A program made the translations under genes and the position numbers. The notes beneath the pieces are model-generated. The model had not been told where the DNA came from and did not search any database. It saw only the letters and a list, made by a program, of their open reading frames with translations. This document shows positions 1-7,153 of a stretch of 25,623 nucleotides of DNA, in pieces. The DNA is from a virus: IMG/VR virus record IMGVR_UViG_3300037475_000027, positions 1 to 25,623 of that record. One strand, 5' to 3'. The first letter of the stretch is position 1; the number at the start of each line of letters is the position of its first letter.

Positions 1-516
1 CTCTACAAGGAGGATTACACGGGTGACCCGCGCAAGAAACGCCTTGCTGAAGACAGCGAGGGTGCTGGAACCGTCCTCAACTACGTGCGCGATAACTACG
101 CTGCTGACTTGAGCAACACCGCCACGGCTAGCATTACCCGTTTTTCCTCCATGCAACGTCTGCACCTTGGCCCCAAGTCGTTGTCCATGTACTTCGCCCT
201 GCGTGCTGACGCAAAGGACCACGATCTTTGCGAGAAGATGCTGGACTACTATGCCACCTTCGGAGAAGCGTCACCCCCTAGCAAGAATTTCGCGTTCGCA
301 GCGCGCAAGCTGCAAGCCCTGTACGACCAAGCCAAAAAGGACGGTGGCGAAAACCGTGTGCTGAAGGCGCGCCACAAGGAGTTGACGGACAGCCAACTTG
401 ATGTCTACGTGCTGGCGTGGAACAGTGCCCGCGAGGGGAAGCACTACCGCTCGGAAGCCAAGTTTAACGAAGCCTTCCGCGAACAGGAAACCTACGAATG
501 GCCGGGCGTCCTCTGA
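1..516 (+). CDS. Hypothetical phage protein, 5' end outside the window
   Basis: The frame is open from the first base to the TGA at 514-516, giving 171 visible residues. The true start is probably upstream; a GTG at 85 is in frame but has no clear ribosome binding site. The protein is soluble, mixed alpha-type and fairly charged, with no membrane segment, signal peptide or catalytic motif that I recognise. It ends in an aromatic-acidic stretch (ETYEWPGVL). The next gene begins one base after its stop, so it is the upstream member of the same operon. Its function is unknown. Membership in an early or middle phage module is inferred only from position. Confidence 0.75.
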   Translation, partial: LYKEDYTGDPRKKRLAEDSEGAGTVLNYVRDNYAADLSNTATASITRFSSMQRLHLGPKSLSMYFALRADAKDHDLCEKMLDYYATFGEASPPSKNFAFAARKLQALYDQAKKDGGENRVLKARHKELTDSQLDVYVLAWNSAREGKHYRSEAKFNEAFREQETYEWPGVL

Positions 517-517
517 C

Positions 518-1237
518 ATGAAGTGCCATCAGCGTCTCATTCGTGAGGAGCAGGAGCGCGCTGATCCGCGCCCCGTCGAGCCAACGCTTGACGGGGCCGT
601 GGTGGAGGTCATCACGCGCGAAGAGGCGGAGGCTGTCATTCTGAAATATGAATGGCTGGGCACCATGCCCAAGGTGGGGTTGGCCTACTATGGCCTTCGC
701 GTTGCATCAGGCGAGATAGCGGGCGTTGCCTGCTTTGGCAAAGGCATGGGAACGCAGGCGCGCGACTTCTGCGGTGAGGGCATGCGCGACTCCGTGATCT
801 GCCTTGAGCGCGGCGCCTGCGTCCACTGGGCACACCCTCATTCCGGTTCGTTCCTCGTTGCACGGGCATGCAAGCTCGCTTCCCGTGATCACGGCTGGCG
901 CGCCTTCTACGCCTACAGCGATGAGGAGGCTGGCGAGATTGGCACCATTTACCAAGCGTGCAACTGGGTGTACGTCGGGCAGGCACCCGGCCGCACCAGC
1001 AAGCACCGCAGCCGCTTCACAGCGCCTGACGGCACCGTACTCTCATCGCGCGTGATGCGCGCACTACTGGCCCGCACCTATGGTGTCGGCACCATCCAAG
1101 ACCACTGGCCCAACCTCGAATGGGCGGGGTGGACCCGCGACCGCGAAATCGGCAAGCACAAATACATTCATTTCACCGACAAGGGCATGCGCAAGCTGCT
1201 CGTTTATCCAACCCTCCCCTACCCCAAACGATCATGA
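518..1237 (+). CDS. Mom-like GNAT-fold protein, putative DNA modification enzyme
   Basis: This 239-aa protein starts at ATG 518, one base after the previous stop; the longer in-frame ORF only shadows the upstream gene. The N-terminal part has EYEWLGTMP followed by YYGLR (about residues 44-61). The middle has an LERGACVHWAHPHSGS segment (96-111). The C-terminal half has YSDEEAGEIGTIYQACNW (133-150) and then VYVG. This order matches the Mom-type family of phage proteins, whose Mu prototype converts adenines in phage DNA to a carbamoylmethyl form and so protects them from restriction. Length is close to Mu Mom. The chemistry made here is not shown by sequence. An alternative is a related acetyltransferase-like phage protein of other function. 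Its TGA overlaps the next ATG. Confidence 0.72.
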   Translation: MKCHQRLIREEQERADPRPVEPTLDGAVVEVITREEAEAVILKYEWLGTMPKVGLAYYGLRVASGEIAGVACFGKGMGTQARDFCGEGMRDSVICLERGACVHWAHPHSGSFLVARACKLASRDHGWRAFYAYSDEEAGEIGTIYQACNWVYVGQAPGRTSKHRSRFTAPDGTVLSSRVMRALLARTYGVGTIQDHWPNLEWAGWTRDREIGKHKYIHFTDKGMRKLLVYPTLPYPKRS

Positions 1238-1680
1238 CAAGAATTCTCGCAACCGAATATAAAAACTGCTTCCAGTTCCATGGCCCTCTCGAAAAGGAGT
1301 GGCACCGAGGCTATTGGAGCATGCGGCGCCAAGACGGCGGCGCCATCATCACGCTTCGCACGGACAACAACGAATTCAACTGGCGTGACCAGACAATCAA
1401 CTGCGACCCTGAGCCGCTGGATACGCCAAAGTGCTGGCAGATGAGCAAGGCGGGCCATGACTACATCGAACGCTGCAAGGAGTCGATGGAATCCGGCGTT
1501 CCGGCGCGCATCATCCTGCGTGAGCGTGAAGAGGATGCCAAGGACGTGCGCGTTGATACCCGGTTTTACTGGGGTATCATCACCCACGTGGGCATTGGCA
1601 AGGAGTACGGCTACATCCGTGGACACGTGCTCCCCATCGATGGCTACGACCCCGTGTCCAAAACTTTCAAAGGCAAATAA
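1234..1680 (+). CDS. Hypothetical phage protein
   Basis: This 148-aa protein starts at ATG 1234 in an ATGA overlap with the Mom-like gene, which argues for translational coupling and against the longer ORF starting at 1120. The product is soluble and rich in aromatic residues, with many Trp and Tyr (YWSMRR, FNWRDQ, RFYWGII) and a central charged helix (KAGHDYIERCKESMES). The C-terminal half reads like a small beta domain (IITHVGIGKEYGYIRGHVLP). I do not recognise a family. Tight linkage to a DNA modification-type gene upstream and a DNA-binding candidate downstream suggests a DNA-related job, but that is only context. Confidence 0.75.
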   Translation: MTRILATEYKNCFQFHGPLEKEWHRGYWSMRRQDGGAIITLRTDNNEFNWRDQTINCDPEPLDTPKCWQMSKAGHDYIERCKESMESGVPARIILREREEDAKDVRVDTRFYWGIITHVGIGKEYGYIRGHVLPIDGYDPVSKTFKGK

Positions 1681-2643
1681 ATGGCTACCAAGAAACCCGA
1701 TCCCGCGTTGACCAAAGTTACACCACTACCATCGAAAGGTCCCACGATGCCCAAAGCACCAACCAAGACGCCGCCCAAGGAGCAACCCACCAAGACGGCA
1801 TTCGCTGATGAAGTCGTTCCCAAGGTTACGGGAACGGCTGTGATGAGCTACAAGGATCGCATGGCCGCGTTGGTCGAACAGACCAAGAAAGCAGAAGCGC
1901 CCGCTGGCGGGTTCATCAGCACGAAGGGCTCGCGCCTGAGCGTTGGTGATGTCCGCCTGCCCAACGATACGATCCGGGCCATCGTGATCGAGTATCGGAA
2001 GGACAACGAGTTCTATCCCAACGCGTACGTCGCAGGCCAGAGCGCGGCGCCGATCTGCTCGGCCATCGTGCGCCCGCATGAAATCCTGACGCCTTGGCGC
2101 CTGCCCAAGGAGGGCGAGGATTTGGACCTGCTCACGCTGGACGAATCCGGCTGGGTCAGCGACTCGCCCGAGCCCCAAGTGCCTGCCGGTCACGGCTGTG
2201 ACTCGTGCGGCATGCTCGAATGGGGCAGCGCCAAGCTCATCAAGGGCAAGGCTGGCAGCGGCAAGGGCAAGGCATGCCGTGAATCGCGGCGCCTGCACAT
2301 CTTCGCAGCGGACCAATGCACCACGCCGGAAGACGTGGCGCGCGCACCGTACATGACGATGATCCCGCCGCCCACCAGCTTGGACAACTTCAAGCGCTTC
2401 GCCAACGAGGTCACGACGGTGCTGAAGATGCCCGTGTTCGCTGCGGTCGTTGACATCACGCTCGTGCCCAACGATGCCTATATGTTCATGATCGAGTACA
2501 AGATCGTGGAAGCCATCCGGGACGAGGGCATTCTTAACGCGCTGCTGACACGGCATGAGCAACTGATCACCAAGACGATCACGCCGCCCAAGCCCAGCGA
2601 CGATGACAGCACGAAGAATGCACGCGGGAGCAACAAGTTCTGA
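1681..2643 (+). CDS. Candidate single-stranded DNA-binding protein with a Cys motif
   Basis: This 320-aa protein starts directly after the TAA of the previous gene. Residues 1-45 are a Pro/Lys/Thr-rich disordered tail. The core has a CDSC pair (C173, C176), then WGS, a Gly/Lys-rich loop, and KACRESRRLHIF with C199. The pattern C-x2-C, WGS, GKGKAC, RRL recurs in a family of podophage proteins often described as ssDNA-binding or DNA-binding, and it could hold zinc. The C-terminus has a short acidic patch (SDDDS) and ends in Phe, a common feature of SSB tails, but basic residues separate the two. It sits just upstream of the replication operon, which fits. The SSB role is inferred, with no OB fold identified by eye. 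Confidence 0.6.
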   Translation: MATKKPDPALTKVTPLPSKGPTMPKAPTKTPPKEQPTKTAFADEVVPKVTGTAVMSYKDRMAALVEQTKKAEAPAGGFISTKGSRLSVGDVRLPNDTIRAIVIEYRKDNEFYPNAYVAGQSAAPICSAIVRPHEILTPWRLPKEGEDLDLLTLDESGWVSDSPEPQVPAGHGCDSCGMLEWGSAKLIKGKAGSGKGKACRESRRLHIFAADQCTTPEDVARAPYMTMIPPPTSLDNFKRFANEVTTVLKMPVFAAVVDITLVPNDAYMFMIEYKIVEAIRDEGILNALLTRHEQLITKTITPPKPSDDDSTKNARGSNKF

Positions 2644-2649
2644 TACAAT
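2641..2649 (+). promoter_or_regulatory. Putative extended -10 promoter for the replication operon
   Basis: TGATACAAT fits the extended -10 form TGnTAnnnT and overlaps the TGA stop of the preceding gene. No convincing -35 box lies 16-18 bases upstream, which extended -10 promoters can lack. It directly precedes the only substantial gap in the left operon. A similar element occurs at 9842. Confidence 0.4.
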
Positions 2650-2796
2650 GACTACGTGGGCACCTCTCGTGTCCGCAGAGGGCGCGGGTCCTTCGCAAAC
2701 CACCCGCCGTCAAACCCTGCCGGGTAAGGACAGCAAGTCCCGAGAGTTATCCGGCAGGGCGACGTTAAACCAACATTAACCATCAAAGGAATCCAA
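2650..2796 (+). ncRNA. Structured leader or small RNA candidate, three hairpins
   Basis: The gap between the SSB candidate and the next gene contains three inverted repeats in series. Hairpin 1 pairs CCTCT (2663-2667) with AGAGG (2677-2681). Hairpin 2 pairs GCGGGT (2684-2689) with ACCCGC (2702-2707). Hairpin 3 pairs CCCTGCCGGGTAA (2715-2727) with TTATCCGGCAGGG (2747-2759), 13 pairs with one G-U, and encloses a small GGAC/GTCC helix (2728-2731, 2737-2740). No run of T follows hairpin 3, so it is not a standard terminator. No tRNA or known riboswitch pattern was recognised. It could be a 5' leader controlling the replication operon, an mRNA processing site or a stand-alone RNA. Confidence 0.5.
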
Positions 2797-3045
2797 GTGA
2801 ACAAAGATCGCCGGAAGGCATTGAGCGAAGCCGTGTCCCTGATCGAGGAAATCAAGGGCAAGCTGGAGGAAGCCAAGACCAATATCGAGACCGCCAAGGA
2901 CGAGGAACAGGACTACTTCGACAACATGCCTGAGTCGTTCCAGTCGGGCGACAAGGGCGAAGCCGCACAGAATGCCGTCTCTTGCTTGGACGATGCGATC
3001 AGCTGCATCGAAGGCGCAATTGACAGCGTGGAGAACGCACTGTGA
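2797..3045 (+). CDS. Small conserved phage protein, acidic helical
   Basis: This 82-aa protein starts at GTG 2797 with a good AAAGGA ribosome binding site about seven bases upstream. It is almost entirely predicted helix and acidic. An N-terminal amphipathic helix (SLIEEIKGKLEEAK) is followed by a conserved-looking core DEEQDYFDNMPESFQ (about 35-49), then GDKGEAA and a second helix. The DEEQ-YFDNMPES core is one I associate with small uncharacterised proteins found in many phages of Proteobacteria. No enzymatic motif is present. It is the first gene of the replication operon after the structured leader, and its last four bases overlap the next GTG. Confidence 0.85.
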   Translation: MNKDRRKALSEAVSLIEEIKGKLEEAKTNIETAKDEEQDYFDNMPESFQSGDKGEAAQNAVSCLDDAISCIEGAIDSVENAL

Positions 3046-3374
3046 GCGCACCCCGTAGCAGCGACCTTCAGGACCTCGTGAAGGAAATCTTCGGCGGCTC
3101 CGTTGAAGTCATCGAAGTGCCCGCTGGGAAAACCATCGAAGACGTGGTGCGCGAGCGCGAAGCGCCAGCAACCAACCCCGCGCCCGACAATGCCGCGCGC
3201 GACGAGGCCCGCCAGAACGCCCTCAAGGCCGTGCGCAAAGCACAAGCCGACATGCTCAGGCGCTATGACCTGTTGAAGGAACTGGAGCAGTCGATTGCCA
3301 CGCCAGAGAGCGAGCGCACGCACGCTCACACGATCCGGGAAGTCATCCTGTCCCTGCAACTGAAGATGAGCTAA
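3042..3374 (+). CDS. Hypothetical coiled-coil phage protein
   Basis: This 110-aa protein starts at GTG 3042 in a GTGA overlap with the previous gene. The N-terminal 40 residues look like a small alpha/beta segment (LVKEIFGGSVEVIEVPAGKT). A Pro/Ala linker follows, then a long charged helix from about residue 50 (DEARQNALKAVRKAQADMLRR). The helical part suggests oligomerisation or binding to another replication protein. No family is recognised. It lies immediately upstream of DNA polymerase with three bases between stop and start, so it is almost certainly co-transcribed with it. Confidence 0.78.
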   Translation: MSAPRSSDLQDLVKEIFGGSVEVIEVPAGKTIEDVVREREAPATNPAPDNAARDEARQNALKAVRKAQADMLRRYDLLKELEQSIATPESERTHAHTIREVILSLQLKMS

Positions 3375-3377
3375 ACC

Positions 3378-5180
3378 ATGGACATCCCAGTCGTCATCGA
3401 CTTTGAGACGAAGGCCATCATTGATGGCTCAGGCATCAAGCCGGTTCCGGTTGGGGTGTCCATCCTCATGCCGGGCGAAGAGAACATCTATGTCGGCTGG
3501 GGTCATCCGGGCCACAACCCGCACACCCGAGCCGATGGCAGGCGGATACTCGGCATGGTCTGGGACAAGCCTCTCTTGTTCCACAACTGCAAGTTCGACA
3601 TCGGCGTTGCCATTGAGCACATGGGCCTGCCATGGCCGCGCCAGTACGATGACACGCTGTTCTCGTCCTACCTTGTCGATCCGCTCGCCAAGTCGCTGGG
3701 ACTGAAGCAACTCGCAGCCAAGCTGCTGGGCATCGACCCGGAGGAGAAGGACGCGGTTTACCGTTGGCTCAAGGCCAACTTCAAAGGGCCGTTCCTGCCC
3801 GAGCACAAGATCATCACGGAGGCCAACGCAGGGGCTTACATCAGCTATGCCCCATATGACATCGTGGCACCGTACGCCATGGGCGACACCTCACGGACGC
3901 GCGGTCTGCATGCGCTGCTCAGGCCAAGGGTGACCGCCATGGGCATGGATCGAGCCTACGAGCGTGAACTGCGGATTGCCAAGCTGGGCTACGAGATGGA
4001 GCGCACGGGCGTGCGCGTTGATCGTGACCGTCTCGTGGCGGACTACGGGAAGTACGAGCGCATCAAGGCCGAACAGGGCGACATCATCAGCAGCTATCTG
4101 GGTGACATCGACATCACCAAGCCAGTGCAGGTTGCCAAGGCCGTCATCGACAAGGGCTATGCCGTGGACCTCCCACGCACCCCCACGGGCCGATTGAGCA
4201 CGGCCAAGGCCAGCGTAGAGGCCCACGTGAACGAGCCTGCGTTGCTCAAGGCGCTCAGGTATCGATCCACGTTGCAGACGCTGACGAACACCTTCTACAA
4301 GGGTTGGATCGAGCACAGCGCGCGTGACGGTCACGTGCATCCTTCGTGGAATCAGGTGAAGTCGCAGGACGGTGGCGCCCGCACGGGCCGCTTCTCGTGC
4401 TCGGAGCCCAACCTGACCAACGTGCCCACCGAGTTTGGCGAGAACGAGGCCGACGTGCTGCATGACGTTGACCTACCCTACATGCGCCAGTACATCCTTC
4501 CGGATGAGGGCCAGATCATCGTGCCTGCCGACTTCAACGGGCAGGAGATGCGGATCATGTCGCACTACGCCGAGGGCCGCGCGCTGGAGGTCTACCAGAA
4601 GGACCCAACGGCGGACTTCCATGCCGTTGCCTCAGCGCTCATCAAGCAGTACACGGGCATGACCGTGCCGCGCAAGATGTGCAAGATCGTGGGCTTCTCG
4701 CTGATCTACGGTTCCGGCGTGGCAACGCTGGCGCGGCAACTGGGCGTGACCGAGGAGAACGCACGCAAGATCAAGAACGCCTACTTCAAGGCGATCCCCG
4801 GCCTGCAAGAGTTCATCTGGCAGTTCCGTGACCGGCACAGCGTCAAGACATGGGGCGGTCGCGTGCTGCCCTGCGAGGCAGCGAAGGAGGTTGACGGCGA
4901 GTGGCGGACCTACAACTACAAGCTGTGTAACTACCTGATCCAAGGCAGCGCAGCCGATCAATCGAAGGAAGCCATGCTTCGCTACGACTCAAGGAAGGAG
5001 CAAGGACGCTTGCTGATGATGGTTCATGACGAATTGGTCATCAGTGTCCATGATGACAACAAACACACCGAAATCCCCCTGCTTCGTGATAGCATGGAGG
5101 CGATGCCCGGCTGGGATTCTCCATTCCGGGTTGAAGTAGAAACTGGAATCAACTGGCACAACTTGGAAAAATATGACTGA
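3378..5180 (+). CDS. Family A DNA polymerase with 3'-5' exonuclease domain
   Basis: This 600-aa replicative polymerase lacks a 5' nuclease domain. The exonuclease half shows ExoI DFET (D8, E10), ExoII HNCKFD (69-74) and ExoIII YAPYD (157-161), so proofreading is probably intact. The polymerase half shows RTGRFSCSEPNLTNVP (335-350), motif A ADFNGQEMRI (384-393), motif B RKMCKIVGFSLIYG (432-445) with R432, K436, F440 and Y444 aligned to the Klenow pattern, and motif C VHDE (549-552). Position 440 is Phe as in E. coli Pol I, not Tyr as in T7. Its size is typical of phage Pol I-type enzymes. The 3' end overlaps the next gene by eight bases. No primase or replicative hexameric helicase is seen in this window. 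Confidence 0.97.
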   Translation: MDIPVVIDFETKAIIDGSGIKPVPVGVSILMPGEENIYVGWGHPGHNPHTRADGRRILGMVWDKPLLFHNCKFDIGVAIEHMGLPWPRQYDDTLFSSYLVDPLAKSLGLKQLAAKLLGIDPEEKDAVYRWLKANFKGPFLPEHKIITEANAGAYISYAPYDIVAPYAMGDTSRTRGLHALLRPRVTAMGMDRAYERELRIAKLGYEMERTGVRVDRDRLVADYGKYERIKAEQGDIISSYLGDIDITKPVQVAKAVIDKGYAVDLPRTPTGRLSTAKASVEAHVNEPALLKALRYRSTLQTLTNTFYKGWIEHSARDGHVHPSWNQVKSQDGGARTGRFSCSEPNLTNVPTEFGENEADVLHDVDLPYMRQYILPDEGQIIVPADFNGQEMRIMSHYAEGRALEVYQKDPTADFHAVASALIKQYTGMTVPRKMCKIVGFSLIYGSGVATLARQLGVTEENARKIKNAYFKAIPGLQEFIWQFRDRHSVKTWGGRVLPCEAAKEVDGEWRTYNYKLCNYLIQGSAADQSKEAMLRYDSRKEQGRLLMMVHDELVISVHDDNKHTEIPLLRDSMEAMPGWDSPFRVEVETGINWHNLEKYD

Positions 5181-5412
5181 CTCACAACACCCACTCGCAG
5201 AGAGCATCGACATGCTCGGCAAGGCATTGGTCGATGCCCTCCACCCACTTGGCGTTGGCTTCGTGCTGATCGCCCACCTCCCGCACGGCGGCGATACCCC
5301 GTGCGCTGTCTCGTGCGTTGGCAACATGGCGCCCGATGAGACCCAAGACCTGCTGGCTGAGGTCGCAGGTCGGATGACCGGCGAAGTCACCCGCGTGAGC
5401 AAGGGGCACTGA
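5173..5412 (+). CDS. Hypothetical small phage protein
   Basis: This 79-aa protein starts at ATG 5173, eight bases inside the end of the polymerase gene. It appears to form one compact alpha/beta domain: an N-terminal helix (LAESIDMLGKALVDAL), a hydrophobic strand (GVGFVLIAHL), a Cys-containing strand (CAVSCVGN) and a C-terminal helix (DETQDLLAEVAGRM). The helix-strand-strand-helix layout and the small size resemble the many short proteins filling phage replication operons. No catalytic motif is visible and no function can be given. Confidence 0.75.
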   Translation: MTDSQHPLAESIDMLGKALVDALHPLGVGFVLIAHLPHGGDTPCAVSCVGNMAPDETQDLLAEVAGRMTGEVTRVSKGH

Positions 5413-5413
5413 C

Positions 5414-5797
5414 ATGGAAAAGTTCGGACACATCCCACGCGCCAAGCCGCCGCGCCCACCGCTCGAAGTGGTCATTCCGCCGATGATCGACAAGCTGCTT
5501 CAAATCATGGGCCTCAACGGCTACGAGAACATCGGCATGACCATCGTGATGCACGACATCGATAAGGGCGAGACGGCCATGGGCGGCAACCTCAGCGAGA
5601 CGGGCATGCAAGCGCTGCTGTCTTCCGCGCTCGCCAAGCTCGCCGACGTGCCCACCATGGGCGAGGAGGCAGAAGCCGAGTTGCAGAAGTGGCGTTGCAC
5701 GTGCGGTAAACCTGAATTAGCAGGCGTCATCCACCGCGTTGACCTGCCGTGCTACATCGTTGACGACCCATTGGCGCGCAAGGATAAAACACCATGA
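5414..5797 (+). CDS. Hypothetical phage protein with possible zinc site
   Basis: This 127-aa protein starts at ATG 5414 just after the previous TGA. It has a Pro-rich N-terminus (PRAKPPRPPLEVV), a middle segment with strand and helix (YENIGMTIVMHDID, then QALLSSALAKLADV) and a C-terminal cluster WRCTCG, HRVDLPC (C95, C97, H107, C113) that could bind a metal. The helix-strand arrangement resembles its upstream neighbour at 5173, which may point to related folds, but similarity by eye is weak. Its TGA overlaps the next ATG. Function is unknown. Confidence 0.78.
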   Translation: MEKFGHIPRAKPPRPPLEVVIPPMIDKLLQIMGLNGYENIGMTIVMHDIDKGETAMGGNLSETGMQALLSSALAKLADVPTMGEEAEAELQKWRCTCGKPELAGVIHRVDLPCYIVDDPLARKDKTP

Positions 5798-6018
5798 GCA
5801 ACGGCAGACGCATGGCTAGAGACTTGATCGAAAGCATGGGTCTGACCCTCGTGGAGTTGGAACAGAACGGACGCAACCACTTGCGCGCCACTGTCCAGAC
5901 CCCACGGGGTCGGATATTCAACACCACGTTCGCGCAGACCCCAAGCGATCATAGATACCTGCTCAACCAACGCGCTTGGATGCGCAGAAAGATACGGGAA
6001 CTCGATGAACCTGTTTGA
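5794..6018 (+). CDS. Small basic conserved phage protein
   Basis: This 74-aa protein starts at ATG 5794 in an ATGA overlap. It is strongly basic. The first half (LIESMGLTLVELEQNGRNHLRATVQTP) looks like a short double-strand segment, and the end has TPSDHRYLLNQRAWMRRKIRELD. A C-terminal helix of this TPSD-R-x-N-x-R type is familiar from small phage and prophage proteins of unknown function that resemble HicA-size RNA- or DNA-binding domains. Nucleic-acid binding is plausible from charge and context but is not shown. The 3' end overlaps the nuclease gene by 14 bases. Confidence 0.75.
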   Translation: MSNGRRMARDLIESMGLTLVELEQNGRNHLRATVQTPRGRIFNTTFAQTPSDHRYLLNQRAWMRRKIRELDEPV

Positions 6019-6685
6019 CTTGACCAAGCGGCCAACGCGGCACTCCTACAGTTCCATAAAGAAGTATCAGGAATGCCCCGCTGCCTACGGCTACAGCTAC
6101 ATCCAGAAGCTGCCCGACGAGCCCAGCGCAGCGATGATGCGCGGGACACGGCTGCACAAGCTCGCTGAGGACTACATGAACAACACGAACATGCCAGTGC
6201 CCTACGACATCAAGAAAGTCGGATTAAAGATTTTCCAGCTTCGTGAACTTGGAGCAAAGGCAGAACAGGTCTGGTTGCTTGACAGCGACTGGAACCGTGT
6301 TGAACACCAAGACAACGCAAAGATCAAGGCCATCGTTGATGTCCACCGACTCACCGGCGACCTCCTCAAACTCCATGACTACAAATCCGGACGTGAGTAC
6401 CCCTCACACGCAGATCAACTTGAGTTTTACGCTACCGTCGGACTTTTTCACACCCCAAGTGCAAAGCGTGCTGAAGCAAGCGCTATCTACTTTGACACCG
6501 GACATGAGGGCGCAACCCGATCAATCATCCGTGACATGCTTCCTTTCTATCGGGAGAAGTGGGGCACCTACATTGACACAATGGACAACGATCGTTCTTT
6601 TGGAGCAACTGCTGGGAGCCATTGCAACAGGTGTGCTTACAGCAGCAAGAACGGCGGTCCCTGTACCGAATGGAGCAAAGCATGA
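6005..6685 (+). CDS. Cas4/RecB-like PD-(D/E)XK nuclease with Fe-S cysteines
   Basis: This 226-aa protein shows the RecB-nuclease order: YSSIKKYQECP with C24, RGTRLHKLAED with H51, AIVDVHR with D112, HDYKSGR with D125 and K127, then the QLEFYA helix (Q138). Near the C-terminus C207, C210 and C220 join C24 to give the four-cysteine set that holds a [4Fe-4S] cluster in Cas4 and AddB-type enzymes. All expected catalytic residues are present, so it is probably an active DNA exonuclease or endonuclease in phage recombination or replication. It lies between the polymerase and the VRR-NUC and helicase genes. Base composition in its second half is lower in GC than in its neighbours. No CRISPR array or other cas gene is present. 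Confidence 0.92.
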   Translation: MNLFDLTKRPTRHSYSSIKKYQECPAAYGYSYIQKLPDEPSAAMMRGTRLHKLAEDYMNNTNMPVPYDIKKVGLKIFQLRELGAKAEQVWLLDSDWNRVEHQDNAKIKAIVDVHRLTGDLLKLHDYKSGREYPSHADQLEFYATVGLFHTPSAKRAEASAIYFDTGHEGATRSIIRDMLPFYREKWGTYIDTMDNDRSFGATAGSHCNRCAYSSKNGGPCTEWSKA

Positions 6686-6837
6686 CTAACACGGTGGACA
6701 ACGGCATGCCCCTCACGGGCCTGCGCTTCTGGCAGGAGGTCTACATTGCCGCGATCAGGTCAGGCGAGGGGCCAGACCGCGCAGCCTACACCGCCAACGC
6801 GGCGCTGCGTACCTTTCAGGGGCAACCAAGTGCCTGA
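6682..6837 (+). CDS. Hypothetical 51-aa phage protein
   Basis: The ATG at 6682 lies in an ATGA overlap with the nuclease stop and gives 51 residues; upstream in-frame codons only shadow the nuclease. The product is one short helical domain (LRFWQEVYIAAIRSGEGPDRAAYTANAALRTF) with two helices around a Gly-Pro turn. This resembles small phage proteins in which a Trp-containing helix precedes an aanAD-type helix. It overlaps the next gene by eight bases. No function can be assigned, but operon spacing strongly supports translation. Confidence 0.68.
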   Translation: MTNTVDNGMPLTGLRFWQEVYIAAIRSGEGPDRAAYTANAALRTFQGQPSA

Positions 6838-7153
6838 CATCTTCGAGGACTTCCGCGCCGACTTCGAGCGCATGGCGAATGACAGCCACGGCTTCAAGCG
6901 TGGCCGTCATGGTGGATACCGGAACCCAGCCGTGGCCCGCGACTGGAAATGGTTCTGTCTGGGCATCATCGCAATGGAGGCAACATGCGACTCTATCAAA
7001 CCTTCTGGCCCTACGACGAGCCCGTTGGAGGAGGACCCAACGAACCGCATCAAGAGGGCACTGACGGCGGCTTCGACTGCGAAACCCCCGAGTATCTTTA
7101 CCGGGACACCACTGGTGTCCAGCAAGCAGATCATGGAGGCGCTGAAGCCATGA
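6830..7153 (+). CDS. Hypothetical phage protein, FEDFRADFERM family type
   Basis: This 107-aa protein starts at GTG 6830, overlapping the previous gene by eight bases. The first 45 residues contain a Phe-rich helix (IFEDFRADFERM), a Gly/Arg segment (RGRHGGYRN) and a Trp/Phe helix (ARDWKWFCLGIIAME). This arrangement is common in short uncharacterised phage proteins. The C-terminal half (EEDPTNRIKRALTAAS to IMEALKP) is looser. Third-position GC over the last 53 codons is about 72 percent in this frame and about 57 percent in the competing frame, which supports this reading. The TGA overlaps the VRR-NUC ATG. Confidence 0.7.
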   Translation: MPDIFEDFRADFERMANDSHGFKRGRHGGYRNPAVARDWKWFCLGIIAMEATCDSIKPSGPTTSPLEEDPTNRIKRALTAASTAKPPSIFTGTPLVSSKQIMEALKP

